64,000 bases of DNA from Bacillus sp. es.034 (GCF_002563655.1 NZ_PDIY01000001.1:2826001-2890000); one strand, 5' to 3'; positions 26,820 through 37,978 are shown, numbered from the stretch's first letter. Program-made: numbers and translations. Notes: generated by a model from the sequence alone, not told the origin.

Positions 26820-27959
26820 TTAATCGATAACACCTGTACGGATGATTGTGTTATTCACCTTCACATCAAAGGTGGCCACTTTATACAGTTTGTCCCACTG
26901 TTTCCTTGTCAAATCCTCGTTTCCCCTGACACTCCTGTACTCCATTCCAAACCCAATCGGATCGGTTCCTTCCTCTTGCAGCATCAGGAGGATATCCTTA
27001 ATGTTCTTTTCAATATAATTCTCAACTTCCTCTTCAACCAATTGCAGTGCCTTTGGTTTAGAGAGCTTCAATTCTTCACTCATTTCAAGTATTCGCGACT
27101 CAATATTCAATTCGACCTTGAATGAAGCCCGTTCTTTTTTTTCTGTTTGAATCTTATAGGAAGATTTAATGCTGTCGATCATCATATATACTTTGTTGTC
27201 ATCGGGAGCTGCAGGTAGGCGAGATAAATAGGGCTTGAACTTATCTAGAGGTAATTCAACCTCAACACTCCCTGCGTTGTAGTCTTCCATCAAAGAACGG
27301 ATGAAGAAGATTTTGTCTTTTTTAATTTCTTTAATGAACTTATCTCTTGTGAATAATGCGAAGCCATCTATCCCGACTTTTCCATTTGCAGCCTTCAATA
27401 ATGGAAGGATGGGGTCTTTACCGACGCTTCCGTAATCAGTGATGAATTCCTGGAGGGTTGGGGAAACAATCATCTCTGATTCTACGTTTTGCCTGACTAA
27501 ATTGTAAAGGTAGGTCCCCCTATTCGAAGGTCTTTCCTCCATCTGATACCTCAATACTTCTTCAGCCGTGGTATCGGCTATCGTTAAATACACCATATTT
27601 CCGATTGCGGAATCTCTTTCAAGGGTATCCACCAGGTGGGAAATCCCTCTGGCTGCAAGGTCCCGGCCGTATACAACGATCCTCAACTGGCCAGACACAA
27701 GTTTGTGATCAGACTCTAGATTTTGTGATAACCGAATACCTTTACTGGTTTTCGACGTAGTGGAGAGGACCTTTTCAACATCCTCCATGGCAGGGTTGAA
27801 TTGATAAAGGACCAGCGTCCCCGTGATTTTGTTATCTTCAGCCTGGTCATACCCGACGGCAGTGATCAGACCCAGTTTTTCTAAATATTTCGTTTCTACA
27901 CAGCTGCTTAAGAAAATTGAAGGAAAACAGACCAAAATAAGTAACAAGACTTTATTCAT
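26820..27959 (-). CDS. Germinant receptor C subunit (Ger(x)C lipoprotein)
   Basis: 379 residues with a lipoprotein signal, lipobox LSSC near residue 19. The Ger(x)C core is seen in EKLGLITAVGYDQAEDNKITGT and in the C-terminal region (EEVENYIEKNIKDILLMLQEEGTDPIGFG). It sits on the outer face of the spore inner membrane as part of the receptor with the A and B subunits. The gene overlaps the B gene by four bases and ends the operon. Confidence 0.9.
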   Translation of the reverse strand: MNKVLLLILVCFPSIFLSSCVETKYLEKLGLITAVGYDQAEDNKITGTLVLYQFNPAMEDVEKVLSTTSKTSKGIRLSQNLESDHKLVSGQLRIVVYGRDLAARGISHLVDTLERDSAIGNMVYLTIADTTAEEVLRYQMEERPSNRGTYLYNLVRQNVESEMIVSPTLQEFITDYGSVGKDPILPLLKAANGKVGIDGFALFTRDKFIKEIKKDKIFFIRSLMEDYNAGSVEVELPLDKFKPYLSRLPAAPDDNKVYMMIDSIKSSYKIQTEKKERASFKVELNIESRILEMSEELKLSKPKALQLVEEEVENYIEKNIKDILLMLQEEGTDPIGFGMEYRSVRGNEDLTRKQWDKLYKVATFDVKVNNTIIRTGVID

Positions 27960-29068
27960 ATATCTACACCCTTTTTCTTGTTCCCGATATGTTTTAATTT
28001 AACCAGGATAAACAGGAAAGCGGGGTACATGAAAGAGAGAAAAAAACTTACAGTACCCACCTTATCAGTAATGGTATTCATCGTTATTCGTTCATGAACG
28101 AATAACGACAATATCCATAGGATAGCTGCGAAGAGATAGATGGCTTTTTTTTGGGAAAAATGAAAGACTCGTTTCATTCCCCTGGTCGCTACCCAAAAGT
28201 ACAAGCATATGTTTGGGAGGATGACTAACATCCAGAAGGAGACGGCAATGAATTCGAAACGCTCCAGGTTTGGGATCCTCAAGATTTTGAACATGGATAG
28301 AACGGGCCAGATTGTCTTTAAGAGAGCGTCCTCTGAGAAGAATCCAATGCTTACAACGGTCACCACGGTGAATAAAAAGGTTGAATACCCGGTACCGATG
28401 AGAGCGTATTTTAATACTTTTTTCTTTTCCTTTATATAAGGATAGACAAATAACACCAAGTCAAAGCCAATGATGGTAAAACTCGTTTTATAAGCACCCA
28501 TCATGAGCTCCTTTGGAGAGGAAGTCAAGACTGGCAGAAGGTGATTGAAGTCCATGAATTTAACCGGGGTATATATCATGAATAATAGCCAAAATGCCAG
28601 TATCAGACCTAAAAACGCAATTCCCACGACCACTCTGATCCCCCCTAGAACACCATAAACAAGTAAGAAGATGAGCAGTCCCATCAATAGCCAAGTCGGC
28701 ATTCTCGGGAAGATCCAAGCTTGCACCATTTCGATGTAATTCATCAGGATGACATAGGTCACGCTCAGGTAAAAAAGAATATAGAGTACATTTACCCCTT
28801 TACTGATCCACTTTCCGTATATGTCCATATGAATCCCATATAAATCTGCACTATCATAGGTTTCAAGCGTTTTAACCATGAGGAATAACACAAAGGAAAC
28901 AAGAATGCCGGCAATGATCACCGAAATCCAGGCATCTTTATTGGCCTCCATATAAATGATCCTTGGTAACCCTGCAATTCCTACCCCGGTTTGTGCAGTA
29001 TGTAAAATAAACATAAGTAAAAACGCATTAAACATCAGCCGCTCTTTAGGATTCACATTGATCTCCAT
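27956..29068 (-). CDS. Germinant receptor B subunit (GerAB/spore germination permease)
   Basis: 370 residues from ATG 29068 (AAAGGG eight bases upstream; the frame is open to GTG 29077). About ten membrane helices of the amino acid-polyamine-cation fold; the N-terminal MEINVNPKERLMFNAFLL is typical. In GerA-type receptors this subunit binds the germinant. Ligand identity is not readable. Middle gene of a three-gene operon. Confidence 0.9.
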   Translation of the reverse strand: MEINVNPKERLMFNAFLLMFILHTAQTGVGIAGLPRIIYMEANKDAWISVIIAGILVSFVLFLMVKTLETYDSADLYGIHMDIYGKWISKGVNVLYILFYLSVTYVILMNYIEMVQAWIFPRMPTWLLMGLLIFLLVYGVLGGIRVVVGIAFLGLILAFWLLFMIYTPVKFMDFNHLLPVLTSSPKELMMGAYKTSFTIIGFDLVLFVYPYIKEKKKVLKYALIGTGYSTFLFTVVTVVSIGFFSEDALLKTIWPVLSMFKILRIPNLERFEFIAVSFWMLVILPNICLYFWVATRGMKRVFHFSQKKAIYLFAAILWILSLFVHERITMNTITDKVGTVSFFLSFMYPAFLFILVKLKHIGNKKKGVDI

Positions 29069-29080
29069 AAACATCACCCT

Positions 29081-30607
29081 TTACTCGTCGACGTCTTTTT
29101 TCCTCTTTGCTTTTTTGATCGGGATGCGCCCCTTGTCAATGGGATGGTTGGAAACGGGACGTTTGACAAAATACTGATATGGCATGCGGAATATGCTGTA
29201 TTTCAAATCGGAAAATCTGAATGGATAGATGGGAGATAAATAGGGTCTTCCCAATGTTGTGATCTTCAGTAAATGAATCAAGATAAAGCAAAAGCAAAAC
29301 ATGATTCCGACGCCGCCATATAATCCTGCCATGACGATGATCGGGAAACGAATGATCCGAACGGCAGTCCCGATGGCATAGCTGGGAGCCGTAAAAGATC
29401 CAAGAGCGGAAATCGCAATGATGATGATCAGGATATTACTGGTGAATCCCGCTTGAACTGATGCCTGTCCGATGACAATACCACCCACGATTCCCATCGT
29501 CTGTCCAACCTTGGTTGGTAATCTGGCTCCGGCCTCTCTTAACAATTCAATGATAAACTCCAATAAAAGGGCTTCGAAGACCGGGGGGAAGGGCACATTT
29601 GACCGAGACTGCCCCAATGATACTAAGAGTGCAGAAGGAATGACTTCATAATGATACGTTAGGACGGCTACATATGCCGGAGTCAAAAGGATAGAAAAAA
29701 AGATCGCTACAAAGCGGATAAACCGGAGAAATGTACCCATATTCCATCTCATATAAATATCCTCGGTAGATTCAAAGAAATTTATGAACGTGGAAGGTCC
29801 GATTATCGCCGTGGGACTGCGATCCACGAGTAAAGCGATTTTACCGTGAAGAAGGGAGATGGTGCACCGGTCGGGCAGCTCTGTTGTGATGAATTGGGGG
29901 AAGAAGGTGAAAGAATTATCCTCAATCAATTGAGCAAGGACAGTTGAATCCACAATGCTATCAATTTCAATATCTGTCATCCGCTGTCTGAATGTATTCA
30001 CGTTTTCTTCCTCAGCAATATCCTTGATATAAACCATTTGTACCTTTTTTTTCGTTCTGGATCCGATCATAAAGGTCTCGACGCATAATTTAGGATCGTT
30101 GATATTTGAGCGAATTAAATTGAGATTCTTCGTTATGGATTCAGTGAACGAGATCTTCGGTCCAAATACCAATGATTCGGTTTCTGCCTTTTCAAGTGCC
30201 CGTGTACCTTTATCTGCCACATCCGCTAAAACACCGTGGGTATCTCCTTCTTTAAAGATATAAGCGGTCCCATTCACAAGATTGTCGACAACATCAGTAA
30301 TGGCATTCGTTGTTGTAAGCTTTGGGATATTAATCGTATCTTTGATCAGGTGATAGTCCAGCTCTTCGCTAGATTCCTCTATTGGTCTGACAATGCTATC
30401 CTGCATGGAAGTGGGGTTAATCAGATCGTCGAAATAAGCCACTGCGATTTTTTGATCCCCTTTTGTGATGACCCTGAATACTAAGTCTTCACTGTTGCTC
30501 AACAAAGCAAGCAATTCCTTATGGAAGATCTCGATATCAAAGCTGTGGGGAAGGCCTTGATCTATACTCTTCTTCATTTCTCTTCGTTTGAACACAGACC
30601 TCAACAC
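29081..30607 (-). CDS. Germinant receptor A subunit (GerAA/SpoVAF family)
   Basis: Up to 508 residues. A cytoplasmic N-terminal domain of about 290 residues (VITKGDQKIAVAYFDDLINP) is followed by membrane segments with the conserved DRSPTAIIGPSTFINFFES and SRSNVPFPPVFEALLLEFIIELLREAGARLP motifs. With B and C it forms the receptor that opens ion channels at germination. The start is unclear among GTG 30607, GTG 30595 and ATG 30577; none has an ideal ribosome binding site. First gene of the operon; expression in the forespore under sigma-G would be expected, but I did not find a convincing promoter. Confidence 0.9.
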   Translation of the reverse strand: MLRSVFKRREMKKSIDQGLPHSFDIEIFHKELLALLSNSEDLVFRVITKGDQKIAVAYFDDLINPTSMQDSIVRPIEESSEELDYHLIKDTINIPKLTTTNAITDVVDNLVNGTAYIFKEGDTHGVLADVADKGTRALEKAETESLVFGPKISFTESITKNLNLIRSNINDPKLCVETFMIGSRTKKKVQMVYIKDIAEEENVNTFRQRMTDIEIDSIVDSTVLAQLIEDNSFTFFPQFITTELPDRCTISLLHGKIALLVDRSPTAIIGPSTFINFFESTEDIYMRWNMGTFLRFIRFVAIFFSILLTPAYVAVLTYHYEVIPSALLVSLGQSRSNVPFPPVFEALLLEFIIELLREAGARLPTKVGQTMGIVGGIVIGQASVQAGFTSNILIIIIAISALGSFTAPSYAIGTAVRIIRFPIIVMAGLYGGVGIMFCFCFILIHLLKITTLGRPYLSPIYPFRFSDLKYSIFRMPYQYFVKRPVSNHPIDKGRIPIKKAKRKKDVDE

Positions 30608-30737
30608 CCTAAAAGCTTAATTTAATGATTAGATTTCCCATGTAACCGTTTCTTACTCATTGAACGGGCCGGTTTTTCTACAGCGATGTACATAAAATAA
30701 GAGGTTCATGGGAACGGTAGAAATGGAGGTGATTTCG

Positions 30738-30869
30738 ATGAGTAACAGGAAAAAGGATGCATCAAAAGCCACTCTCGGTTCTTCTCAAGTAGAAGGGCAA
30801 GGCACGACAAGTCAGGAAATGCCAGGTGGGGTGAAGGTTCCTTCCTCAAGGAGCAAAAAGAAAAAATGA
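30738..30869 (+). CDS. YuzL-family small basic protein
   Basis: 43 residues, ATG 30738 with GGAGGT seven bases upstream. The sequence RKKDASKATLGSSQVEGQG and a Lys-rich end (RSKKKK) resemble YuzL-like proteins, tiny basic proteins of bacilli with no known function, some possibly spore-associated. It is divergent from the ger operon and has no clear terminator of its own. Confidence 0.55.
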   Translation: MSNRKKDASKATLGSSQVEGQGTTSQEMPGGVKVPSSRSKKKK

Positions 30870-30938
30870 ATCGTTCTTTCCATCTTTACATAAAGCCCAT
30901 ACTTTAGTGATGGTATATTAAAATGGAGTCAAGTATGG

Positions 30939-30975
30939 TATAATGGAAATAATCGATGCATTTTATCCGATTATT
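30939..30975 (+). promoter_or_regulatory. ydjO promoter -10 and leader hairpin
   Basis: An extended -10 element, TGG then TATAAT at 30939-30944, lies 144 bases before ydjO. It is followed by an 8-bp hairpin, AATAATCG (30948-30955) with CGATTATT (30968-30975). The long 5' leader is reminiscent of cold-shock genes; that is inference. Confidence 0.4.
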
Positions 30976-31087
30976 TAACGTACTATTACTGACCACATAC
31001 TATCTGCAGCATAAATTACCACAATCAATATTTTCCTGTTAGAAAGCATAGCAAGGAAATCCTACTTACCTTAAAGGAGGACGTTCA

Positions 31088-31303
31088 ATGGCTTTTGGTC
31101 GTAGAAATCAAGTTGAGGAAGAAATAAAAACAGAGGAAACAAAGATTTGGGCTTGTTCCGCTGAAGATTGCAAGGGCTGGATGAGAGACAATTTCAAAAG
31201 TGAAGATACACCTAAGTGTCCGCTTTGTAAAGAAGATATGGTGACTTCCACTAAAGTACTGCAAGTGGTTGATAATCCCCATCCAACAATGAAATCATCC
31301 TGA
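31088..31303 (+). CDS. ydjO: YdjO-like cold-inducible zinc-ribbon protein
   Basis: 71 residues, ATG 31088 with AAAGGAGG upstream. Two cysteine pairs form a probable zinc ribbon: WACSAEDCKGWMR and CPLCKEDM. Length, spacing and the phrase KCPLC match B. subtilis YdjO, described as cold-inducible. Molecular function unknown. It has a long leader and a perfect terminator. Confidence 0.78.
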   Translation: MAFGRRNQVEEEIKTEETKIWACSAEDCKGWMRDNFKSEDTPKCPLCKEDMVTSTKVLQVVDNPHPTMKSS

Positions 31304-31311
31304 TTGAACGT

Positions 31312-31343
31312 AAGGAACCAATCCCCGGATTGGTTCCTTTTTT
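31312..31343 (+). terminator. Intrinsic terminator of ydjO
   Basis: AAGGAACCAATCC pairs perfectly with GGATTGGTTCCTT, followed by four more Ts. Confidence 0.9.
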
Positions 31344-31447
31344 CTATCCTGATCGTAACTGTTTCTTGAATTGCAAAAAAATGATTAAACTCTTTTTTTA
31401 CATTTGAATAGTATGTAATGTATTTATGTATTAAAGGAGGGAGCATC

Positions 31448-31582
31448 ATGTCCAAGAAAGATAAAGAAGCGAAAAGTACTTCCGTTGAAAATGGGCGTAA
31501 AGAAACTGTATGGGACGGTTTTTGGAAGTTGTCCAAACCAGTTGACGAAAATAAAGAAGAAAAAACAGTTAGATGGTTCTGA
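31448..31582 (+). CDS. 44-residue charged hypothetical protein
   Basis: ATG 31448 follows AAAGGAGG. The product is very charged (MSKKDKEAKST) with a central aromatic patch ETVWDGFWKLSKPV and a terminal TVRWF. A strong terminator follows 12 bases after the stop, so it looks like a real free-standing gene. I do not recognise a family. Confidence 0.55.
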   Translation: MSKKDKEAKSTSVENGRKETVWDGFWKLSKPVDENKEEKTVRWF

Positions 31583-31594
31583 TTCATTGAAGGG

Positions 31595-31629
31595 GCTGTA
31601 CATGCGAAAATGCATGTACAGCTTTTTTT
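31595..31629 (+). terminator. Intrinsic terminator of the 44-residue protein gene
   Basis: GCTGTACATGC (31595-31605) pairs perfectly with GCATGTACAGC (31612-31622), then seven Ts. Confidence 0.9.
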
Positions 31630-31694
31630 ACGTTTAATCGAATCGGGTTGAGGTATAAACAAGAATATACCTAACTTTAAGGAGGAAGTGCCTT

Positions 31695-33296
31695 GTGAAG
31701 ATTTCGAATGTTCGATTATATGACGGCCATGAATATACCGACCCCACTAAGAAATATAGTGTAACGATTGAGGAGGGGAGGATAAGGGAGATCACAGAAG
31801 GGGAAAGAAAAACCGAAAACGGGGAAACGGTCGACGGGATGGAAAGAGTGCTTTCCCCGGCATTTCATGATTCACACATGCATTTTTTACGATATGGATT
31901 AATGAAGAGGGAACTGGACCTTAGACATGTGACAAGTTGGGAAGAAATGAAAAAGGAAGTTCTTGAATATTATCCTGAGATGGAGAAAGGGGATTGGGTC
32001 GTAGGAAGAGGCCTTGATGATAGTGAGTTTAAGGATCGAGATGATCTTTTGACCGGGAAGGATCTGGATGAATTGCATTTACATACGTATATGTTTTTTC
32101 TTCATCAGGACGGCCATGAATGCATTGTGAATCATAAGGTCATGGAATTACTAAAGGATGAAGAGGAATTCAACGAAATTCCTGATGCTTTCAAAGAAAA
32201 AGATGACAGTGGGGAATGGACAGGTCGTTTCAAGGATAGTGCCGTACATTTCATCAAACATCATTTCCGGAAGAGAAGCAGTGAAGATGCCAAGGATGCA
32301 ATCAAACTCGGAATTCCTCATATGCTCAAGCATGGGATTACGACCATTCACACGGACGACCTGAATTTCATAGGGTCTTATGACCGGTTGTGGACGGCCT
32401 ATACGGGTTTGGAAGAAGAAGGGGAATTACCGATCAGAGTATATTTGCATCATTACATCTTTAAAAAACAGCATCTGCATGATTTTCTCGAGCGCCATCA
32501 AGAACGGACAGGCGAAGGTACAGAACATGTAAAAGTAGGCGCTGTGAAGATTTTCCTTGATGGGACTCAACGTCTTCATACATCGGCCATGAGGATCCCT
32601 TATAAGGACCGGCCTGATACAAACGGCATCTTGATCTATTCCCAGGAAGAGCTGAATGAACTGGTAAGGCTGGCAGGTGAAAATCGAATGCAGGTGGCCA
32701 TGCATGCCATCGGTGATCAAGCGGTAGAACAGGCGATTACCGCACTCGAACAGAAAGAAGCGCGAACCGATACGTATCATCACAGGATCATCCATGCTCA
32801 AACCTTGGGGGAGGATTTACTATACCGGTTGGAAAAACTCAAACCCACGATTGAAACTCAGCCTTCTTTCTTGATGGGGGAATGGGACCAAAAAGTAAAA
32901 TGGGTAGGGGAAGATCTTGCTCCCTATTGCGATGCATTTAAAAGTATCGTAAACCGGGAAATCCCCTATACATTAAGCTCGGACTTGCCTATTGGTTCCA
33001 TCGATCCCTTCGAGGGGATGTTTGCAGCCGTGAATAGGACCGACCTTACTGGAAATCCATCAGGTGGCTGGCAGCCCCAGGAAAAGCTGACAGTGAATGA
33101 AGCGTATAGGGGATATACGTCCATGCCCACCATCATCGAATTAAATGAACCACATAATTCAGGAACCCTCTGTGAAGGAGAACGTGCAGATTTCATCCTG
33201 CTGGATCGACATCCAATGGAGGTTACAAGCGATGAATTAAACAACATCAGGGTAATAGAAACATGGCATAAAGGTAAGAAGGTTTATTCATTATAA
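31695..33296 (+). CDS. YtcJ-like metal-dependent amidohydrolase
   Basis: 533 residues from GTG 31695 with AAGGAGG nine bases upstream. The metal motif is HDSHMHF near residue 60; further ligands are suggested by AMHAIGDQAVEQA and SSDLPIGSIDPFEGMFAAV, and by the cluster DGTQRLHTSAM. Length and motifs fit the amidohydrolase 3 group, which includes YtcJ. Substrates of these are usually unknown amides or imides. Single gene with its own terminator. Confidence 0.82.
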   Translation: MKISNVRLYDGHEYTDPTKKYSVTIEEGRIREITEGERKTENGETVDGMERVLSPAFHDSHMHFLRYGLMKRELDLRHVTSWEEMKKEVLEYYPEMEKGDWVVGRGLDDSEFKDRDDLLTGKDLDELHLHTYMFFLHQDGHECIVNHKVMELLKDEEEFNEIPDAFKEKDDSGEWTGRFKDSAVHFIKHHFRKRSSEDAKDAIKLGIPHMLKHGITTIHTDDLNFIGSYDRLWTAYTGLEEEGELPIRVYLHHYIFKKQHLHDFLERHQERTGEGTEHVKVGAVKIFLDGTQRLHTSAMRIPYKDRPDTNGILIYSQEELNELVRLAGENRMQVAMHAIGDQAVEQAITALEQKEARTDTYHHRIIHAQTLGEDLLYRLEKLKPTIETQPSFLMGEWDQKVKWVGEDLAPYCDAFKSIVNREIPYTLSSDLPIGSIDPFEGMFAAVNRTDLTGNPSGGWQPQEKLTVNEAYRGYTSMPTIIELNEPHNSGTLCEGERADFILLDRHPMEVTSDELNNIRVIETWHKGKKVYSL

Positions 33297-33304
33297 GTAT
33301 TTCG

Positions 33305-33337
33305 CCCCCTCAAAACGGAGAGAAGAGGGGGTTTTTT
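33305..33337 (+). terminator. Intrinsic terminator of the amidohydrolase gene
   Basis: CCCCCTC (33305-33311) pairs with GAGGGGG (33325-33331), followed by six Ts. Confidence 0.85.
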
Positions 33338-33359
33338 CGTGGGAACTTTGGACTTCCTA

Positions 33360-33388
33360 TTGGCACCTCCGCTTTTCTTTAATACAAT
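33360..33388 (+). promoter_or_regulatory. Sigma-A promoter of recQ
   Basis: TTGGCA (33360-33365), 17-base spacer, TACAAT (33383-33388), 34 bases before the GTG start. Confidence 0.65.
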
Positions 33389-33421
33389 ATAGGGACAAGA
33401 ATATCATTTGGAGGGAAGATT

Positions 33422-35557
33422 GTGATCACAGAAGCAAAAAAAGTATTAAAGCAATACTTTGGTTATGATGAATTCAGGGATGGTCAAGCAAGTATCATTG
33501 AATACATATTAGACGGGAAAAACACAGTCGGCATTATGCCCACTGGCGGTGGGAAATCACTTTGTTACCAGATTCCCGCACTTATGCTCGATGGCGTGAC
33601 CCTGGTGATCTCACCCCTTATCTCGCTGATGAAGGACCAGGTGGATTCATTGATTCATCAAGGGATTCCCGCTACCTACATTAATAGCACCCTATCAACC
33701 AGTGAAGTAGAGAATAGAATGGAAGAGATATCAGCGGGGGAATACAAGCTTGTTTATATTGCTCCCGAGCGATTAGAATCTTATGGTTTCCTTCGTTTCC
33801 TCGATAGTTTGCCCATTCCCCTTGTAGCTGTTGACGAAGCCCATTGTTTATCCCAATGGGGCCATGATTTCAGACCAAGCTATTTAGGGATCTACAATGC
33901 TGTGAACCAACTCCGTGCAAATCCGGCGATTCTTGCTCTTACAGCCACTGCCACTCCCCAAGTGCAATCCGATATTCTTCATCACTTGCACATTCCGGAA
34001 AAATACAAAGTATTAACAGGATTTCAGAGGACGAACTTATTTTTCCAGGTAGTAAAAGGAGAAGATCGAAAGCGTTGGGTAGAAGGGTATGTAAAAAAGA
34101 ATCAGCAGCATTCAGGCATTATCTATTGTGCGACACGCAAAGAAGTTGAAAACCTTTATATGTTTTTTGAGAAAAAAGGAGTGGCCGTCGGGAAATATCA
34201 TGGCGGGCTTTCTGACGCATTAAGGCAGGACCAGCAGGAAGCTTTCCTGAATGATTCCATCACGATCATGATAGCGACCAATGCGTTTGGAATGGGGATT
34301 AATAAGTCGAATGTCCGCTTCGTGATTCATTATCAAATTCCGAAGAATATGGAGGGATACTATCAAGAGGCCGGCAGGGCAGGCCGTGATGGAGTGGATA
34401 GCGAGTGTGTGTTATTGTTTTCCCCTCAGGATATCCAGACGCAGCGGTACATCATTGATCAAAATATCATTAATCCGGAATTGCATCAGAATGAGATGCA
34501 GAAATTACGTGACATGGTTGATTTTGTCCATACCGAATCCTGTCTACAGAACTACATACTCGCATATTTTGGGGAACGCGTAGAGGAACCCTGCGGCCAT
34601 TGCAGCAATTGCCTGGATGAGAGAGAATCCGAGGATGTCACAAAGGAAGCACAAATGGTATTATCCTGTATGATGAGAATGAATGAGAGGTTTGGAACCT
34701 CCCTTATCAGTGGTGTGTTGACGGGATCAAAGAATAAGAAAATCCTTGAATGGGGATTCGACCGGTTATCCACCTATGGACTAATGAAGGATCAATCTCA
34801 GAAAGAAGTCGGACTGTTCATCGATTATTTGATATCTGAAGGGGTCATCCAGGTGGAAGGGGGCAGTTTTCCCGTTCTGAAAGTGTCATCCAAGGGAAAA
34901 GAGGTATTGATGGGAGAAAGAACCGTATCCAGAAAGGTACAGCCTACGGTTTCTGGCATTATCCCTAAGGAAGATGGTTTATTTCAGACCCTCAGAGTCC
35001 TCAGGAAAACAATTGCAGACTCAGAAGGGGTCCCGCCCTTTGTCATTTTCTCGGATAAGGCATTACAGGATATGTGTGTGAAAATGCCAAAAACCTCAGA
35101 AGAATTTCTTCAGGTAAGTGGAGTGGGGGAAAGCAAGAAGGATCGCTATGGAGAAATGTTCATTGCGGAAATCTCAGCTTTCTTAGAAGAGAATCCAACG
35201 CATCAGGTGGAGACGGTCAAGCCGGTACCTGCACCTGCCCGGAAGGCAAACCATTCTGATACGGCATCCTATTTGATCAGTTATGCCTTATTTAAGGAAT
35301 ACAAAGGAATTAAAGAAATTGCGAAAGAGAGGGGGATGAGTACGGCTACGATTGAAAACCACATCATCCGTACCTATCAGGAAGGGATCCTTGATGACTG
35401 GAGCATCCTATTTACAGATGAAGAGGAAAGCCTGATTGAAGAAGCAGTTTCAAAGGCAGGGACAGACCTCTTGAAACCAATAAAAGAAGAGCTGCCTAAA
35501 GAGATCAGCTATTTTCAAATCAAAGGGTATTTAGTGAAGAGCGGACAAAGTTCATAG
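33422..35557 (+). CDS. recQ: ATP-dependent DNA helicase RecQ
   Basis: 711 residues from GTG 33422 (GGAGGGAAG upstream). Helicase motifs: I PTGGGKSLCYQIP, II VDEAHCLSQWGHDFRP, III LTATATP, and VI YQEAGRAGRDG. A zinc-binding module (CLQNYILAYFGE, CGHCSNC) and winged helix follow, then an HRDC domain (about 515-590) and a C-terminal helix-turn-helix (EIAKERGMSTATIENHI). This is the full-length form. It unwinds DNA 3' to 5' in recombination and fork repair. Confidence 0.95.
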   Translation: MITEAKKVLKQYFGYDEFRDGQASIIEYILDGKNTVGIMPTGGGKSLCYQIPALMLDGVTLVISPLISLMKDQVDSLIHQGIPATYINSTLSTSEVENRMEEISAGEYKLVYIAPERLESYGFLRFLDSLPIPLVAVDEAHCLSQWGHDFRPSYLGIYNAVNQLRANPAILALTATATPQVQSDILHHLHIPEKYKVLTGFQRTNLFFQVVKGEDRKRWVEGYVKKNQQHSGIIYCATRKEVENLYMFFEKKGVAVGKYHGGLSDALRQDQQEAFLNDSITIMIATNAFGMGINKSNVRFVIHYQIPKNMEGYYQEAGRAGRDGVDSECVLLFSPQDIQTQRYIIDQNIINPELHQNEMQKLRDMVDFVHTESCLQNYILAYFGERVEEPCGHCSNCLDERESEDVTKEAQMVLSCMMRMNERFGTSLISGVLTGSKNKKILEWGFDRLSTYGLMKDQSQKEVGLFIDYLISEGVIQVEGGSFPVLKVSSKGKEVLMGERTVSRKVQPTVSGIIPKEDGLFQTLRVLRKTIADSEGVPPFVIFSDKALQDMCVKMPKTSEEFLQVSGVGESKKDRYGEMFIAEISAFLEENPTHQVETVKPVPAPARKANHSDTASYLISYALFKEYKGIKEIAKERGMSTATIENHIIRTYQEGILDDWSILFTDEEESLIEEAVSKAGTDLLKPIKEELPKEISYFQIKGYLVKSGQSS

Positions 35558-35574
35558 CCCTTATCACACATAAC

Positions 35575-35612
35575 AAAAAAGCAGATGCCGATTTTTCGGC
35601 ATCTGCTTTTTT
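35575..35612. terminator. Bidirectional terminator between recQ and ykpA
   Basis: AAAAAAGCAGATGCCG pairs perfectly with CGGCATCTGCTTTTTT around ATTTTT. Confidence 0.95.
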
Positions 35613-35624
35613 GTTTATATCATG

Positions 35625-37247
<1,623 letters not shown>

Positions 37248-37393
37248 TCAATCTAAAAGATTATAACACGCGAGTATGCTAAAAAGATAGAGTGTTGAGA
37301 GGAACAGTGATAAATTTACGGGGTATTTACATAAGTGAAGATAGGATTTGAAGAAGAACAAAAGGCAACATTGTATAATATTTTTTACCAAGT

Positions 37394-37472
37394 GATTTTT
37401 GGCTCATTTCCCCTTTCAGCTTTTGCTGAAAGGCGAGGGAAACGTTCGTTTCCCTCGAATGAGCCAAAAATC
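37394..37472. repeat. Nested perfect palindrome (three-way-junction element)
   Basis: A 15-bp outer stem (37394-37408 with 37458-37472, GATTTTTGGCTCATT) encloses two perfect hairpins: CCTTTCAGC/GCTGAAAGG (37412-37433) and GAGGGAAACG/CGTTTCCCTC (37435-37456). Every stem is exact. It lies in the 323-base gap between ykpA and the YkvA-like gene and is not followed by a T-run. It may be a repeated palindromic element or a structured RNA. Confidence 0.75.
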
Positions 37473-37549
37473 GATGCTATGTAGTAATTTATACTTTCTG
37501 TTGGTTTGTTGTGCTATGATAACGAAAAAATACAAAAAGGTGATAACGG

Positions 37550-37828
37550 ATGATAAGGTTTTTGAAGCGGGTGCGGTTTCTTTTTAATGTTCGCAGATCG
37601 GTTCCGTTTTTGGTTGATTTTTTTCGTTCCAGGGATGTTTCCGCGGTGAAAAAGGGTTTATCGGTGGGATTGGTTGCATTCTATATCTGGCTGCCGTTGG
37701 ATGTGATCCCGGATGTGTTCCTATTACTGGGAATTGTCGATGATCTGGCTGTGTTTACCTTCATTCTTCAACTGATGGTAAAGATGGCCCCTGAGGAGTT
37801 ACAAAAAAAATATGAATTAAAGAATTGA
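37550..37828 (+). CDS. YkvA/DUF1232 family membrane protein
   Basis: 92 residues. The signature FYIWLPLDVIPDVFLLLGIVDDLAVF (about 45-70) is diagnostic of DUF1232, in which a conserved D-x-IPD lies in a membrane helix region. Function unknown. ATG 37550 follows AAGGTGA. A terminator follows the stop. Confidence 0.85.
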   Translation: MIRFLKRVRFLFNVRRSVPFLVDFFRSRDVSAVKKGLSVGLVAFYIWLPLDVIPDVFLLLGIVDDLAVFTFILQLMVKMAPEELQKKYELKN

Positions 37829-37863
37829 CAAAAAAGCGCAGACTAATCTTCCTTCTATCGAAG

Positions 37864-37907
37864 AAACCGAAACCGGCCAAAAAATGGGCATCCGGATTCG
37901 GTTTTTT
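37864..37907 (+). terminator. Intrinsic terminator of the DUF1232 gene
   Basis: AAACCGAAACCGG pairs with CCGGATTCGGTTT (one mismatch), followed by Ts. Confidence 0.8.
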
Positions 37908-37978
37908 CTTTTGATTTTTTCTTCTCTATGCCATACACTGTAATTACACTAATTCCAATCAGGAAGGTATGAATTAAT

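Noticed and set aside
31108..31662. 184-residue minus-strand open frame
   Set aside because: It runs antisense through ydjO, the 44-codon gene and two perfect plus-strand terminators; no ribosome binding site.
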